This document shows positions 25,820-37,555 of a stretch of 64,000 bases of DNA, piece after piece. The stretch's first letter is position 1; every line of letters starts with the position of its first letter. The notes beneath the pieces were generated by a model. The model was not told the origin of the DNA and searched no databases. It was given only the letters and a program-made list of their open reading frames with translations. This DNA is from Anoplopoma fimbria (Eukaryota > Chordata > Actinopteri > Perciformes > Anoplopomatidae): the NCBI RefSeq assembly GCF_027596085.1, contig NC_072469.1, forward strand, positions 15,134,238-15,198,237. Direction: 5' to 3'. A program made the translations under genes and the position numbers.

Positions 25820-27780
25820 TACAAATGCGCATAGTCTTCAACCCCACCGACCTTCCACAAACCTCCCTTTGCCAAAAAAGGTTTTCCAGCAGTGACCTGT
25901 TTTTTCTTTCCCTCTTTCCTAAGACAATTTCCAAACATGGTTCCAGACGCTTGCACTGAGGTCAAGCGCATTAGTTTATAAAACGACCACATTATTTCTT
26001 GTTAATCAAGTTATTATTATTTTCTCCCTTCCACTTTTAATATCTGGCTATTTAGGGCCCAGTGGTGAACATGTCAGCAATTTTAAATTGAAAAAACTTT
26101 TCAACTCCCTGATTTAAAACGGCAATGTTTGTCCAGTCTAGAGTACTGACCTCTTAGGAACATTTCAATTTATTTGGCCTTCCCCTGTAATTTATTTTTC
26201 ACTTATTAATGACAATGGAGTTTGGAAACTGTATTGCTGTTGGAGCAGGCGGCAGGAGATTGCAGAATCCCAGCTCTGCATGTAATGGGTTGTGTTATTT
26301 GATGGGTTATCTCGAGGGGAAAAAAGCCAGGTCAAGCTGAATGGATTAATAATTGGAGGTTGAATTATCAGACATAGGAGATTACATGGGCTCCCCAATC
26401 ATTAGCCATCCTCATTTGTTTTTAAAAGCAAAGTAATGAATCCAAGAAAACCAAGACACAATGACACAGCTGGCTGTGAATCCCCGGGTGTCTCTTATGG
26501 ATTTTCTTCCTATTCCTCCCATCTATTTTCTCCCATAATCTCAGAGAAAATTGGATGGGTTTTTTTCCCCCTCTACCATTGGTGGGGATAAGGATCCAGC
26601 ATGATGTTGACTTCTTTTGCGGCCCCTCGAAGTTTCATGAATGATTAAAAACGCTGGGCCTAGACCTGCTCATAAATAAACAGCAGGCAACAGGACTGAA
26701 CAGGCTTCTCATGGACAGGGAGAACTGACAGATTGGCTTCCAAATCATACCATTCAGTGCTCGCTAATCCACTGTGTGGCATTTTTATGCAGGAGCAGCC
26801 TGGTCAGAAATCATGCATATGCACTATGGGGGTGGAGAGGATGTGTAAAAGTAGATGAAATAGCCCTCGTGATGAGTGGAGCATGCCCTTGTAATACACT
26901 AAACCAGCTTCCTGCTCTTATTTTTGCCCAAACTGTGAACATGGAGGGAATATAAATGAGCCTCTGTGCTTAAAACCATGCCATGCAACCTTTTCCAATA
27001 AATAAAATGTCATCCGCATGTGCAGTTGACAGAAAAAACAGAACCACAACAACAAAATGCCCCTAGTTTTACCTTGGGGCTATATTATGATTTTAAGTCT
27101 TCAGTCAGTCCCTGAGCGGGTTTAGGGGTCAGTGCATCCATATGTGGTTCTTATTTTTCAGCTGTTCTCCTCCAAATGAGAGCCAAGGTGCCACAGGACG
27201 ACCCTCCATCTCAATCTTGCAGCATAATGAATAGTCTGAGGCCAACGGCCCTGCACATGCTGAACTTTTGGCTTCATAATCACATCTCGGCCAATTTACT
27301 CCCCCGCTGGTACTCCGTTCCCCCCCCCGAGGTCAAGGGCTTGGAAGCAGTTTGCCACTTCAAACCAAATCACTAATGGCTAGAAATAGCCGGGACGTTT
27401 TCCATAAGAGTTGCAGGTCGGCTAATTGTATGCATTTCCGTCTGTTTGGCCGGAACAGCTGAGAGTGACCGTGTGCTGCATTTCATGTGGGCTCGTTAGC
27501 ATCTGGATGCATAAGGGAATAAGCAGGGCTGATTATCTCTATTTTTTCTTTTTGGAGCAGTCAAACAATAATATATTACATCTAGCAGGATAAAATGAAA
27601 TGCATCACGCTGTGAAGCAATCAAAATAGAAATAGTCTCTTGCTTATCACGCTTGAATGATATGCAATCAACTCTGCAAATTGAAATATATCATAACAAG
27701 GGTATAATGAGAGCAGCACTCGGATGAATATTTCTGAAGGTGTTCCATCAAAAACGGAAAACATCTTTTGTGATGTTATC
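25820..27780. promoter_or_regulatory. Repeat-poor block, candidate conserved non-coding elements
   Basis: Almost 2 kb without recognisable repeats. Parts at about 26,160-26,420, 26,600-26,900 and 27,370-27,730 carry homeodomain- and POU-like words in unique sequence, including 'ggattaataattgg', 'catgcatatgcac', 'ctaattgtatgcat', 'atgatatgcaatc' and 'aatatattacat'. This is the longest quiet interval of the window and the best place to look for enhancers. No coding frame exceeds 70 codons. Confidence 0.22.
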
Positions 27781-28839
27781 GCTGGTTGGAGATGAAAGAG
27801 AGAGGGGGGTGTTCTGATTTGCTAATTGCTGCATTTATCTAAGAGGTTGGTGAAGCTGTTGGTTCATTACAAGCTTCATGTAAAAATGATGATGTCTCAG
27901 TCAGGCACAGCTCAGGTATGATGAGTGTTGAGGCTTGATTTTAAACGTCCTCCCTTTTGTCACTGGGTGACGTCTCTCCCTTTCTTTTACTGATTTACCG
28001 TATCACTCTAACCAGATTTGTGACACAAATTGGGATATTATGACAATGACCACAAGGGTTAAATGTTGTGTTCGCCAAACACTGACTGGTTCCCCCTTAC
28101 TTTTCCACCCCCCTCCTCCTTTCTCACTCTTTTCTCTTTTCAGCCCATTATGTTGTGGTCCCAAACCTGCTAAACACATTTCTAAATGACAGTTACTGCG
28201 TCTCCCTTCAAAGAAACCTTGAGTCGTGGATTTTCCTTGCCTAATGTGGCATCATTGGCCGTGCAATAGAGTGGGGGGGGGGGGTTGGGAGAAAGGTGGG
28301 CCCCCCCGGAGGACAATGCCGGTTTGTCTGGGGGATGGCAGGGAAGGGGTCAAGAATCAGAATGTGGAGGACATTAGCAGTCAGCAGATTGATACAGGAC
28401 CATTGATTCCCGGCTTCTGTTTTCCTTCCTCCTGGACATGATCTGCATTGCAAATGGCAGTTCTGTCGCTTTTGCCTTTTCTGGAGTCAGAAAAGATTTG
28501 GGGGGGGTTGAGCAGGGAGATCGGGGGGTTCCCACAACACACAGGCCCCTCTACACTCCATAACCTCACACCCCTCCCCAAAAGAAAAAAACAAAAAAAA
28601 CAACAACTCCTCCTCCCCGAGTCCTAGCCCTTGTCCCGGGATCCCACCACAGCTGCCTCTCCAGTCTCCCAGGACTTCTCCTCACTACTGAGAAAAGCAC
28701 AACAGGCTCATTGTTCTGCAGAGAGGAGGCTTGGACAACTCTGCTGCTCCTAGGTGTATTGTCTCCCCTAACAAGCCCCATAAGGTCCAAAAGGGGAGTG
28801 CTCCAAACAGAGTGGGGAAAGTTAGTCCTCTGCTTTTAA
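27781..28839. other. Non-coding sequence with G- and C-runs
   Basis: Contains a G12 run near 28,273, smaller G-runs near 28,330 and 28,500, and an A-rich patch near 28,580-28,605. Frames on both strands at 28,226-28,790 follow this composition. Confidence 0.4.
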
Positions 28840-29062
28840 AAGCCAAGTAATGAGGCTGCTCATTTTGGCCTCCGTATTGTGCAACATGCTATTAGTGTTG
28901 AAGAGGAGCTCCACACTTAGTTATTAATTATGCACTCAAAACGTAATCAAATGTTGACATATAATGTTAATACAGCTCTGACTCCCGGCTCTATTGTGCA
29001 TTGCCCCACTGTGCGGCGGTCATTCAGTGTCCCCCATGTCCCCACAGTCTGCATGATGTAGG
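28840..29062. promoter_or_regulatory. Small candidate regulatory block
   Basis: Holds 'ttattaattatgcac' near 28,921 and 'cgtaatcaaatg' near 28,941, that is, adjacent homeodomain-type cores, in unique sequence between a G-rich zone and an interspersed repeat. The role is inferred only. Confidence 0.18.
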
Positions 29063-29530
29063 GCCATAGACTGTATATAAGAAGTGGACACACCCACCAT
29101 GATGTCACCTATCGTATGTGGACTGATGTTTTGAACCCTGGAGTTCGTCACCTAATGAGACTGGAGTTAAATACAACCAAAGATGCCTAATAACGAAGAC
29201 GACCCATTACAACCTGGGTTGAAATCCACTTCCTGTCTCCAAAGTGGGCGTGGCCACAGTGTGATGCCAACCCATTTAGCGTTACGAAAATATAGCTAGG
29301 ATATGGGCGAGATAGTTGCCAGATCTTGTGAGAGGGAGAAAAGGGTCTTGAATAAAGTTAATTTTCATATGATTTGTGTGTAAAAAAAAAATGTTTTGGT
29401 GTCAAAATGTTCAAATGATATGTGGCTTTTGAATTATGTGTCCAATATTTACTTTGACGATGGAGCGAAATACTGGGTGGGCAATCCCCTTTCTAAACTT
29501 TTTGGTACTACCGAACGCTGACTAAGACAT
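29063..29530 (+). mobile_element. Teleost 'ATAGACTGTATATAA' interspersed repeat
   Basis: It starts with 'catagactgtatataag', a word I know as the hallmark of a very widespread teleost repeat, followed by 'tggac', 'gatgtcacc', 'tgtggactgatgttttgaa', 'ggagttcgtcac' and 'ccacttcctgtctccaaagtgggcg'. The part from about 29,300 to 29,530 ('gatatgggcgagatag', 'gatggagcgaaatac') probably belongs to the same element, but with less certainty. No target duplication was found. Confidence 0.6.
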
Positions 29531-30030
29531 TTTTAGGCAACCAAAATGTTACAATTAACTTTCGTGAGCTGAAAACACACTCTGAAAAGATTAAGGTTGT
29601 ATGACAAAAACATGGAAAACTCACACACCGGACAACATTGTGGTAGAGACCTGTCAATCACAAGGTAGCCCAGGCCTAAAGCAAACACTGCTTTTTGTAC
29701 CATTTTACTCCAAATGGAACCATTATTTACTAAATGAACATCATGCATGAGAATGCAATTAAAGAGGGTTCCAGCAGAATTTGAGGGTGTTGTTGCTCAT
29801 TAACAGTCCCCTAGATTCTTCTTTTGCCAAAGGTTTCATGCAAAGCAGCATCATTACGATCATCTTCCGACTTTGTTTTCTTGCACTGCTTTTTGGAGGG
29901 ACACAATTAATCGGTAGGTTAATCAATGAGAATTCTGCAGGCAAAATGTACAAAGACGAGTTTCACAAAGTGATCTGGACAGGCAGACTGACACAGAAAA
30001 TGTAAGGCAAAAAATAAATAAATGCAGGGA
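29531..30030. other. Non-coding sequence, nothing recognised
   Basis: AT-rich, with frames of 64-74 codons on both strands that carry no domain. Confidence 0.4.
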
Positions 30031-30330
30031 GTGCCCACTGCGAGTGTTCCAACTAATAATGTCCCATCGCCTCACAGAGACAGCAGAAGTGATATGCTAA
30101 TGGTTCTTCACACACTGAGCGTGTCCTCCAATTATAGGCTCTCATGTTGCTACCGGCCACCTCTGCACAATTAGCCCCCTCCGCGTCCGACTGTTGAGCC
30201 ATGTTAGCGTGGTCTGGAGGCGAGTTAGCATTGCAAATGAAACGAGAAGCGGCGTTTCCAGGGGTGTCATTATAAATTAGTGTTGCATGATGGGCACAAA
30301 TTGCCATCCCTGCTCAAACTTGCATCTCCA
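30031..30330. promoter_or_regulatory. Candidate conserved non-coding block
   Basis: Unique, balanced composition, with 'caactaataatg', 'gatatgctaatgg', 'ccaattatagg', 'cacaattagcc' and 'cattataaattag' spread over about 250 bp. The density of ATTA-type cores in a GC-rich setting resembles developmental enhancers. Inference only. Confidence 0.2.
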
Positions 30331-31395
30331 ATAAGTACTGGCTTATACCCTGGGAAACGCTATTTATCCCAGTGTAAATGTGCAGCAAATCTGCTCTCAA
30401 CAGGGACAGACCTGTGCATGACAAGTAAGTCTCTCAGAGTAACAGGGGGAAATCCGAGAGTGGAGCTTTGGTCCCAAAACGGTCGTGTACACAGTAATGA
30501 TTCATCCCCTTTGGTTGGCTTCATAAACTGATACACTTTAAAAATCCTCCATCTCAGCCAGGACACTGTCTAATATCTCCGTCTGGGCTCCCAGCTGTGA
30601 AATGTGTGCTCTCAGCGATGGGTTTCAACCCTCAGATGACTTGCACACCCGCAATGTGTTTCGAATAACTGGCTGAGTTCACGGTATCCAGACGTCAGTC
30701 ACTATCTTGCTCATATCTTGCATCAATACCCCGCTTCGTGTGTGAAATTAACTCCGGTCCTTGGAGAAACCATTTTAATTTATTCTAACCTTTCAGGTCA
30801 GGATAATCTCCACGTTTTAGCTGCTAATTCTTGCATTGTATATACACTTTTAAAGTAGTTTTTCCATGTTGACATGTTAAATACATATCAACATTTAAAT
30901 ACTGTATTCATGGCTCGGATCTGCCAAAATTTGAAATGTTTTTACTCTACAACAACTTTTTCATACAACTAGTGGGAATATACCAGTATGAATATTTCTG
31001 TCTATGTTCCGCCCAGATGGCTTTGTATAATCTAATTAATCAATACCCTGAAGTAGAGTAAAGAATGCAAACTGATTGCCTTGTTTTGAATGTTGACTCG
31101 ATCTGCCTCTCCAATGTGCCTGTGATCTACATAGCAATGAAGAATGTTTCCATGTATGTGTCACAATTGTCTGCTTTTGCTAAATTGGTATTATTTGTTA
31201 AACCTTTCAATAGCCACATGATAGATACGGGGTAGCGGTTCTATGTCATCAGGGTTCTATGTTCCCCAGAAAAATCCTCCTAACGTGACACATTAAAAGC
31301 AACCTAATGTTCTCAACAATATTTTGTTTACTAGGTCAAAAGTTTAGTGAATGTTTCTCTGAAGCAGCTACGAAATCACCCTCCTGCTGATGATC
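30331..31395. other. Non-coding sequence, nothing recognised
   Basis: AT-rich unique sequence. A donor-like 'caagtaagt' lies near 30,420, with an acceptor-like 'ctctcaacag' only about 20 bases before it; such a micro-exon is not credible without transcript data. Confidence 0.4.
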
Positions 31396-31557
31396 TATGG
31401 ATGTTGTATGAATGTTAGTTAGAGTCTGATGGTGGCACCTTGCATGGTAGCCCTTTCATCAGTGTGTGAATGGGTGAATGATATGTAATATACTACTGAT
31501 TGTAAGTCGCTTTGGATAAAAGCGTCTGCTAAATGACTGTAATGTAATGTAATGTAA
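31396..31557 (+). mobile_element. 3' tail of an L2-type LINE or of a SINE using that tail
   Basis: It reads 'ggtggcaccttgcatggtag', 'cagtgtgtgaatgggtgaatga', then 'gtaagtcgctttggataaa', 'agcgtctgctaaatgac' and four copies of TGTAA at 31,538-31,557. The conserved stem-loop region followed by TGTAA repeats is the recognition tail of eel UnaL2-like LINEs and the SINEs that borrow it. The lack of any reverse-transcriptase sequence upstream is normal for 5'-truncated copies. Orientation is plus. Confidence 0.85.
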
Positions 31558-32080
31558 TCTACTCCTTCAAACCTACACCCTCAAATTTTAACAGTTTTCT
31601 TGACTTTCGACATTTGACACAGCCAAAGTGGCTGATTTGATTTTTAACTATTCAAACAGCATTTGAACTTTCTATGGCCCTTCGTTATTTAGCAATTTAA
31701 AAAGATCGCCCTTTCCAATCTCTTCTTAACCCTTGTAAGAACGGGGTGACCACATATAGGGGCAAAACTTGAGGGGAAAAGCATTGCTTTGACTAAACAA
31801 GGGAATTTACAGTGTTGTTTTTTTCTGTTTTATTGCTGTTTAAAATCAAGATTTCTTTACCACATATCATGTGAGTGGACATTAATAAATGGCAATGGAG
31901 AGGTAAGGTAGAATTTTTAAGTCAAACTTGTCTGCACTCCCTTTCTTTTAAGAGGCATTTTTGAATTTTGAAAGTTTGAATTATCACCTACTCTACATTA
32001 AACTTCCCAATTCTGCACTAATGCTGAATCTAACCTAATTCAATAGCTAAATATACCGTATGGGTTTGACTATGCCTTCA
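31558..32080. other. AT-rich non-coding sequence
   Basis: Nothing recognised. Confidence 0.4.
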
Positions 32081-32500
32081 GGTCTTTATCTGCTCTACCA
32101 ATGCCTCACGGCTTTGTGATTGTGGACTGTGGCTTAGCATTTAGCCAGTCTCTGGCTGCGAGACACTGCTCCTCAGTCTCAGTGTTTGCTGTCCTAATCA
32201 GCTGCATTGTCTCGGAGAGGACCCGGCTCTGACCTCGGGCCCGCCGACTTCAAGGCTGCTGCAATGGATGGCGGGGCTGTGTTTGTGGCAAACACTGATC
32301 TAAATTCATTAACCCTCCCACAAACACATTCCCAAGGTTTGTTTCTTGGTCCGGCGCGGCATCTGAAGGAGCGCTAGACAAGTGGTTATACGTAATTGGA
32401 GAAGGAGAGCGGGAAAATCAATAGCTCTAGGAAGCACAGCTGAGAAGTGCTTGAGGGCTCACCTTGATTAAGTAAGAGCTAGAAAAACTGTCATGAACCC
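32081..32500. promoter_or_regulatory. Candidate conserved non-coding block
   Basis: A GC-balanced island in AT-rich surroundings, without repeats. It includes 'cctaatcagctgcattg' near 32,193, 'ctaaattcattaacc' near 32,300 and 'tacgtaattgg' near 32,388. There is no open frame of note, so coding conservation is not the explanation for its composition. Regulatory role is inference. Confidence 0.2.
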
Positions 32501-34649
32501 GAGGTGAGCGTTTGACCTATCATGTGTTCCAGCAGCTCTATATTAGCAAACAGACAGGTAAAAAAGAATCTGGCTATATCATTTTTGCCATGAAATCAGT
32601 ACATATCCTCGGTATTTGTTTTGACGGTTTATTTCTCTGCTGTGAAAGTGTTCAGCAGCATTAAGGCCGTTAACCAGCTGTGGGCTTTGATCCATCTGTG
32701 ATTTGAGCAAGCCCGATGTTACGGCCTGACTCCGTACATTAACCCACGCTTTGAATCATGATACAGGATAAGGCACTGAGGTCACTGGACTACTGAAGTT
32801 TTGACAGTCTGGTCATATGTCATAACAAAAACTGGACCCATGAAATAGAGACCCGATTCAATTGCTCATGGTTCATAACAATGTTAAAAAGAACTGGTAT
32901 CAGCATTTGTAGGCTATACAGAGCTAATACCAGCCCTCAAAATGTAGGTCAACTGCTGGCAAGGAAAACACCCATCTTGAGGACTAGAGCTTAAATACAT
33001 TGTTTCCACAAATAGTTGGGATGTTCTGAACATCAACAAGTTTTATGGCCCCAATCAGAGCCATTTTAGTCTTGGGTATCTGCTATCTATCCCATACTTA
33101 TATTTATTTAAATGTTGATTAACTATGTAGCTGGCACATTGCAAATACAGCTCTAGCCTATGTCATCCGACACACCTTATTTCTTAACGAGCACTGCAAT
33201 GTTCTGGTTGGAATTTATTAAGTTAATAACCTTAGCGAAACTACATCTACTGGGATTACCATGACGCAATCAGCAAGAAAAAAAGTTGTATCGCTCTGAA
33301 GTTTAATTGGTGAAAGTGACGAAAAGCTGCTAGCTTGAATGTTTTGCACACTTTTCTTTGCAAAATGCTTGTACTAATTATCAATAGCATTTAAAGTCAG
33401 TTTGCTCACCTGTGTGAACAAATACTTTTTCCCACACATTTTCACTCTGTGGATGAGTTTTCCACTGCTGTCGCATCGAGGTCCCTGCAGTCCAGTTTAG
33501 CTGGACAAAACTTAGTAGAGTGAAGGAAAGAGTGGTCTTTATTTTAGCCCACACCGATTCTTTAGAATATGCCCAGATCTCAAGGATTGTCTAACAAACG
33601 TCTTTAATCCTCTTTTGAAAATGGAAAAGTGTGTAAGGATATATAAACTATAATGATCCTGGGTCTACGGTGCACAAATACTTTAGATTTCACCAGCTAA
33701 GATTATAGATTCTTCAAACATCTTTGACATAATTCTCCTGTATGTCTTTAAAGTTGACCATCATACGGATCAAACATTTTCTCCTCATGAAACAGCTGTA
33801 TAATGTCCTGAGTGAAAACGTAGTGAATAAACCTGAGATTAAAACTGCATATCTAAGATGGATCCTGAAGTAGCGGGGAAGTGGGGGGAACTTGTGGCTC
33901 TGGGTGACTTTTGAGACTGAACAAGTGCGAGGTTGAATGAGAATGCAAAAGGAGCAGCGGCTGAGAGTGAGATACAGATATGGGGGAGACGGGAGACTGA
34001 CGGGAGCAGACAAACCAAGCAGAATAAGCATGAGGGCGGCGACATGCGCGGATGACACGGCTGGGGGAGAAAGAAAAGGCGAGATGCGGGGAGACATAGT
34101 GAGTAGTGGCATGCGTGGCGTCTAAGCCCGGAGTCACATTATGCCAGCTCACTAGGGCACCACTTTCTCCAGAGACTGCCAATGAAAAGGCCTCATCTCC
34201 CGGTCCTCTGGGCTTGATATCTGGGGGGGAGACTGGAGGAGCGCTGCTCTCCCTTTAAGGCCTGTCAGAGGCTTTGACGGCAGCCATAAATTTAATCCTC
34301 GGACCTGCTGGGATGCAGAGGAGCCGTGCGGTGGGAAAGCCTTTCCTACTTCAAGGACCTTGGCTGGCTCCGGGATAGCCTGCCAAAAAAGGCTTTAAAC
34401 CTGATGACAAATTCATTTTTTGGCGCTGCTGCACCCCCCTAGTCCACCATGCTAACGGGGGTAAATGATACCTCTGCAAACAAATTTTAAAAATAATTAT
34501 GCAGACATTTCAAGGAAGGGGAGTATCTGAGGTATGTTATTTATTTTGACTGGAGACAGAACTTCAGAAAACATCTGTGTGCTTTGCCCTTTTTCTCCCT
34601 CATTAGATAAACAGTAAATATATTCCTCTGCTTATACTATTTTGCCAGA
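32501..34649. other. Non-coding sequence, no gene supported
   Basis: Mostly AT-rich and unique. A purine-rich GC block at 33,870-34,110 produces the 132-codon minus-strand frame and two overlapping frames; that frame is rich in Pro/Ser/Leu and has no domain. Confidence 0.35.
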
Positions 34650-35310
34650 AGGGGTGTTTTTTTCTTCTTCTGCTGTGTCACCAAGCCGCCTCTCGAATGT
34701 GTGGCCTGTGGCGCTGTGGGAGTCCGTCTAGCTGGAGAGGCATTTTGATATGAGATGATTATGTTGAGAGACAGTCCCTGCGATGGCAGAGAGGCAGAGG
34801 AAACCGATTTTTACAGCCATGCGAAGAGCGGATTGCAAAAGCAGCAGCAGCAGGGTGGCCTGAGGCCTTCGGGTAGTGGGTTTTATTAATATGTTTGTAT
34901 CTGAGTTTTCCCCTCCTCTTAATGTTTGGGCCATGCTAATCGCTTGGTGCTCTGACATCTGGAAGCCTCCCAGTGGAGGGCAAAAAACGCGCAAGTTTTC
35001 CACGCCAAGATTTCCGGAATATTTGAAGTGGTCACGCCTAATCTATAGAGATGAAAACCATTAAAGCGGAGGAAGGCGGATTTCTCTCGCCCGCCGTGAC
35101 GCGGTGAGCTTGTCAGAAGTGTGTCATGCCATCCTCGGTCAAAGAGAAGACGCCAGGCCGCGGACAGATCAGTCCCTCAGATTTTCATCTCCCCTGATGA
35201 ATTCGACACGTGGTTTAATTCGATGGCTTGCCCAAAATTACCTGTGAAATCCTTAAATAACTTATTTTTGGTTTGTGGTGACAGACCCAGCGGCATTAGA
35301 ATGTAATCTG
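34650..35310. promoter_or_regulatory. Candidate conserved non-coding block
   Basis: Unique sequence with 'gttttattaatatgtttg' near 34,878, 'gccatgctaatcgc' near 34,930 and 'acgtggtttaattcg' near 35,208. It also contains overlapping short frames at 34,876-35,306 without domains. Inference from texture only. Confidence 0.18.
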
Positions 35311-37494
35311 AATAATATATGTATTCTCTGTTGCATTCTTTATAAGACTTTGGCACTCGGTCCTTCCTTCTGAGCTTTCAATCACTGAGCCCCAGGGGGT
35401 TGTGGCTACCTGCTCTTTGAAGAACTCAGGGAGAGAGCAGAGAAGAGGACTATCACAATGTGGGAAAAATCTGCCTCCAAACACAATGTGTTCTACAGAA
35501 AACAGGTGACCATCGATTGAAAGAAGCCAGAATGCATTTAAGGTGTATTATGTCAAAAATCCTGCTTCTATCGTTAGCGGGTAAATCCTACATTTGAACA
35601 CTGGTATGTCTTGCATAAGGAGAAAGAATGTGCTCGGAGGTGATATTCCTGAGTCCTGGAGCCTGCCTTCCTCCAGTTGGGATCAAGAAGCTCCAGGACA
35701 AGAGATAAGCAGCCGCCCCCAGTCTGACGGGGCCAGCAGTCCCCTCTCCATCCAGATCACATTCCACCACCAGCAGGAAGCTAACACTATACCCTGCAGC
35801 AACTGATAATGCATCATATGGACAATTCTGTACAGGCTTGTCAAACTATGTACTTGAATTGAGACAAAATGAATGCATTCTTTCACAATACAACATATTA
35901 GCATTGCATTAATCTGGGATTCAGAATAATGATTTCATTCCAAAAGCACTTGTACATCAAGGAGCACAAAGTGCTTTCTATTACCTGGAGACAGCATAGA
36001 AATATGACATCAGATTTAATATATAACAAGTGACAAGGAAGTAACTGCTCCCCGCCCGACCATGTAGAATCGTCCTTTTCCTGAAACAATCAGACTGACT
36101 TTAACAATTGATGTGTCCCCTGCAACGTGTCAAAGCTCAATGGACCAGATGCAAGATCATTTTTGTATTCTCATCTTAACTTTCCATTCTTTTTTCATAC
36201 GTTCGACTCATACTCTTGTGCCAGATTCAGCAAACGCTCCTAACTTTAGCTAACTGTCTGAATGAACAGCGTAAACATGATTAATGCCACCTGTGCATAA
36301 ATAAGTGTACATATTGATTGTAAATTAGCATAATTAACACCCCAGTAATACAATGTAACGCTACCCAATGTGTCCTATATTAAAGTCAAGCTTTCAGAGA
36401 TCCATAAAGGAAAGTATATCATTCTTAATGGCGTCAGCAGCAGAATTAGCCAATTTAAATGAATGTTGATATCGTTAGAACTTTAATTGGAATTGCAGAG
36501 TCAAACTTGCTTCTAAGTAATGAAATAAACAAACTATTAGTGAAAAAATTAATGGGATAACTGCAGACCAGATAAGTAGGACTCCTTCAACAGGTCTGGA
36601 GCACTCGTAATTAGTGTTCGTACCTAAGAGAAAATTGCGCGAAAATATCCCATACAAGCCAATTAATGACCAAATTGGTTCTAGCATGAGGCCAGTGTGA
36701 GAATTGAGGTATGTTTTCACTAATGGATGCACCATGCATGTAGGCATAGCAGGTCTGGAGGAGATTCCACACAGACATGTCGCTCTCAGACAAAGCTGTG
36801 GGAAGGCCGAGGTGCTCAGGGTGCTTCAGCACTCCACCCACAGAAGTAATTGTAGTATTGTTTTTTTACTATCATGTTACACCCCACCTCTCCCTGTACT
36901 TAAATCTTCGTACACGCATACATGCATGTTTTGTGCATGCACAATGCACACACATGCTCAGATGTTGCTCTCTTCATGCCCCTTCACAAGACGAAACATT
37001 GCTTCTGCATCTGTTGCACTGCTTACAAATGTACAGTGTTTCACGTAAAGGAATGTTACAAAGTAAACAGCAGCCAGAAGAAAGAAGCTTCCACACTGAT
37101 GACGAATGCAGTCGGCTCAGTTCTTCTCATCAAGTCCCTTTTTCAACATATTTATTGTATTCTTTGACTCTCTACACCTGCAACGACTGTGGGGCTTCTA
37201 GATGTTTCCATCGTCATTTGGTTGAAGGAACTGGGCAGAGCTGTTTCATCAAATATATTCTGAAAAAAAATCTCAAATATGATTGATTAATTTTTTACTT
37301 TGAAATGTCTAGAGTCTGGTTTGATACATAGTTTTATGTGTTTTCTTAAAATTTTGTAAATTCCTGATGCGCTAAAATGTAATTAATTTACTAAATGGCT
37401 ACAGCATGTTAAAATGGATTTTAAGTTCATGGAGACAGTTGTTTAAAATGGTTTTGGTTCTCTTTCCTGTCCCCCTTCAGTAGACCACAGAAAT
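35311..37494. other. Non-coding sequence, no gene supported
   Basis: Unique and AT-leaning. The longest frame of the window (169 codons, 36,777-37,286 plus) lies here. It has no recognisable domain, an erratic composition and two overlapping frames on the same strand, so it is treated as chance. Confidence 0.35.
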
Positions 37495-37536
37495 AACATC
37501 CTGTTGGAAGCTGTTCCAACAGGATGTTGGAACAGC
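37495..37536. repeat. Perfect 15-bp hairpin overlapping a second, competing hairpin
   Basis: AACATCCTGTTGGAA (37,495-37,509) pairs perfectly with TTCCAACAGGATGTT (37,514-37,528) across a GCTG loop. The loop plus right arm, GCTGTTCCAAC (37,510-37,520), also pairs perfectly with GTTGGAACAGC (37,526-37,536) across AGGAT. The two hairpins cannot form together. A further partial copy, GCTGTTGGAAC, lies at 37,545-37,555. The pattern most likely arose by template switching during replication. Confidence 0.9.
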
Positions 37537-37555
37537 TTTAGTTAGCTGTTGGAAC

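Noticed and set aside
30370..30430. Micro-exon between 'ctctcaacag' and 'caagtaagt'
   Set aside because: Only about 20 bases long; both signals are expected by chance at this window size.
33714..34112. 132-codon minus-strand frame
   Set aside because: Low-complexity Pro/Ser/Leu wording from a purine-rich plus strand; two other frames overlap.
36777..37286. Longest frame in the window (169 codons)
   Set aside because: No domain, uneven Cys/His/Ser-rich composition, other frames open over the same stretch, and length within what a 64-kb non-coding window can yield.
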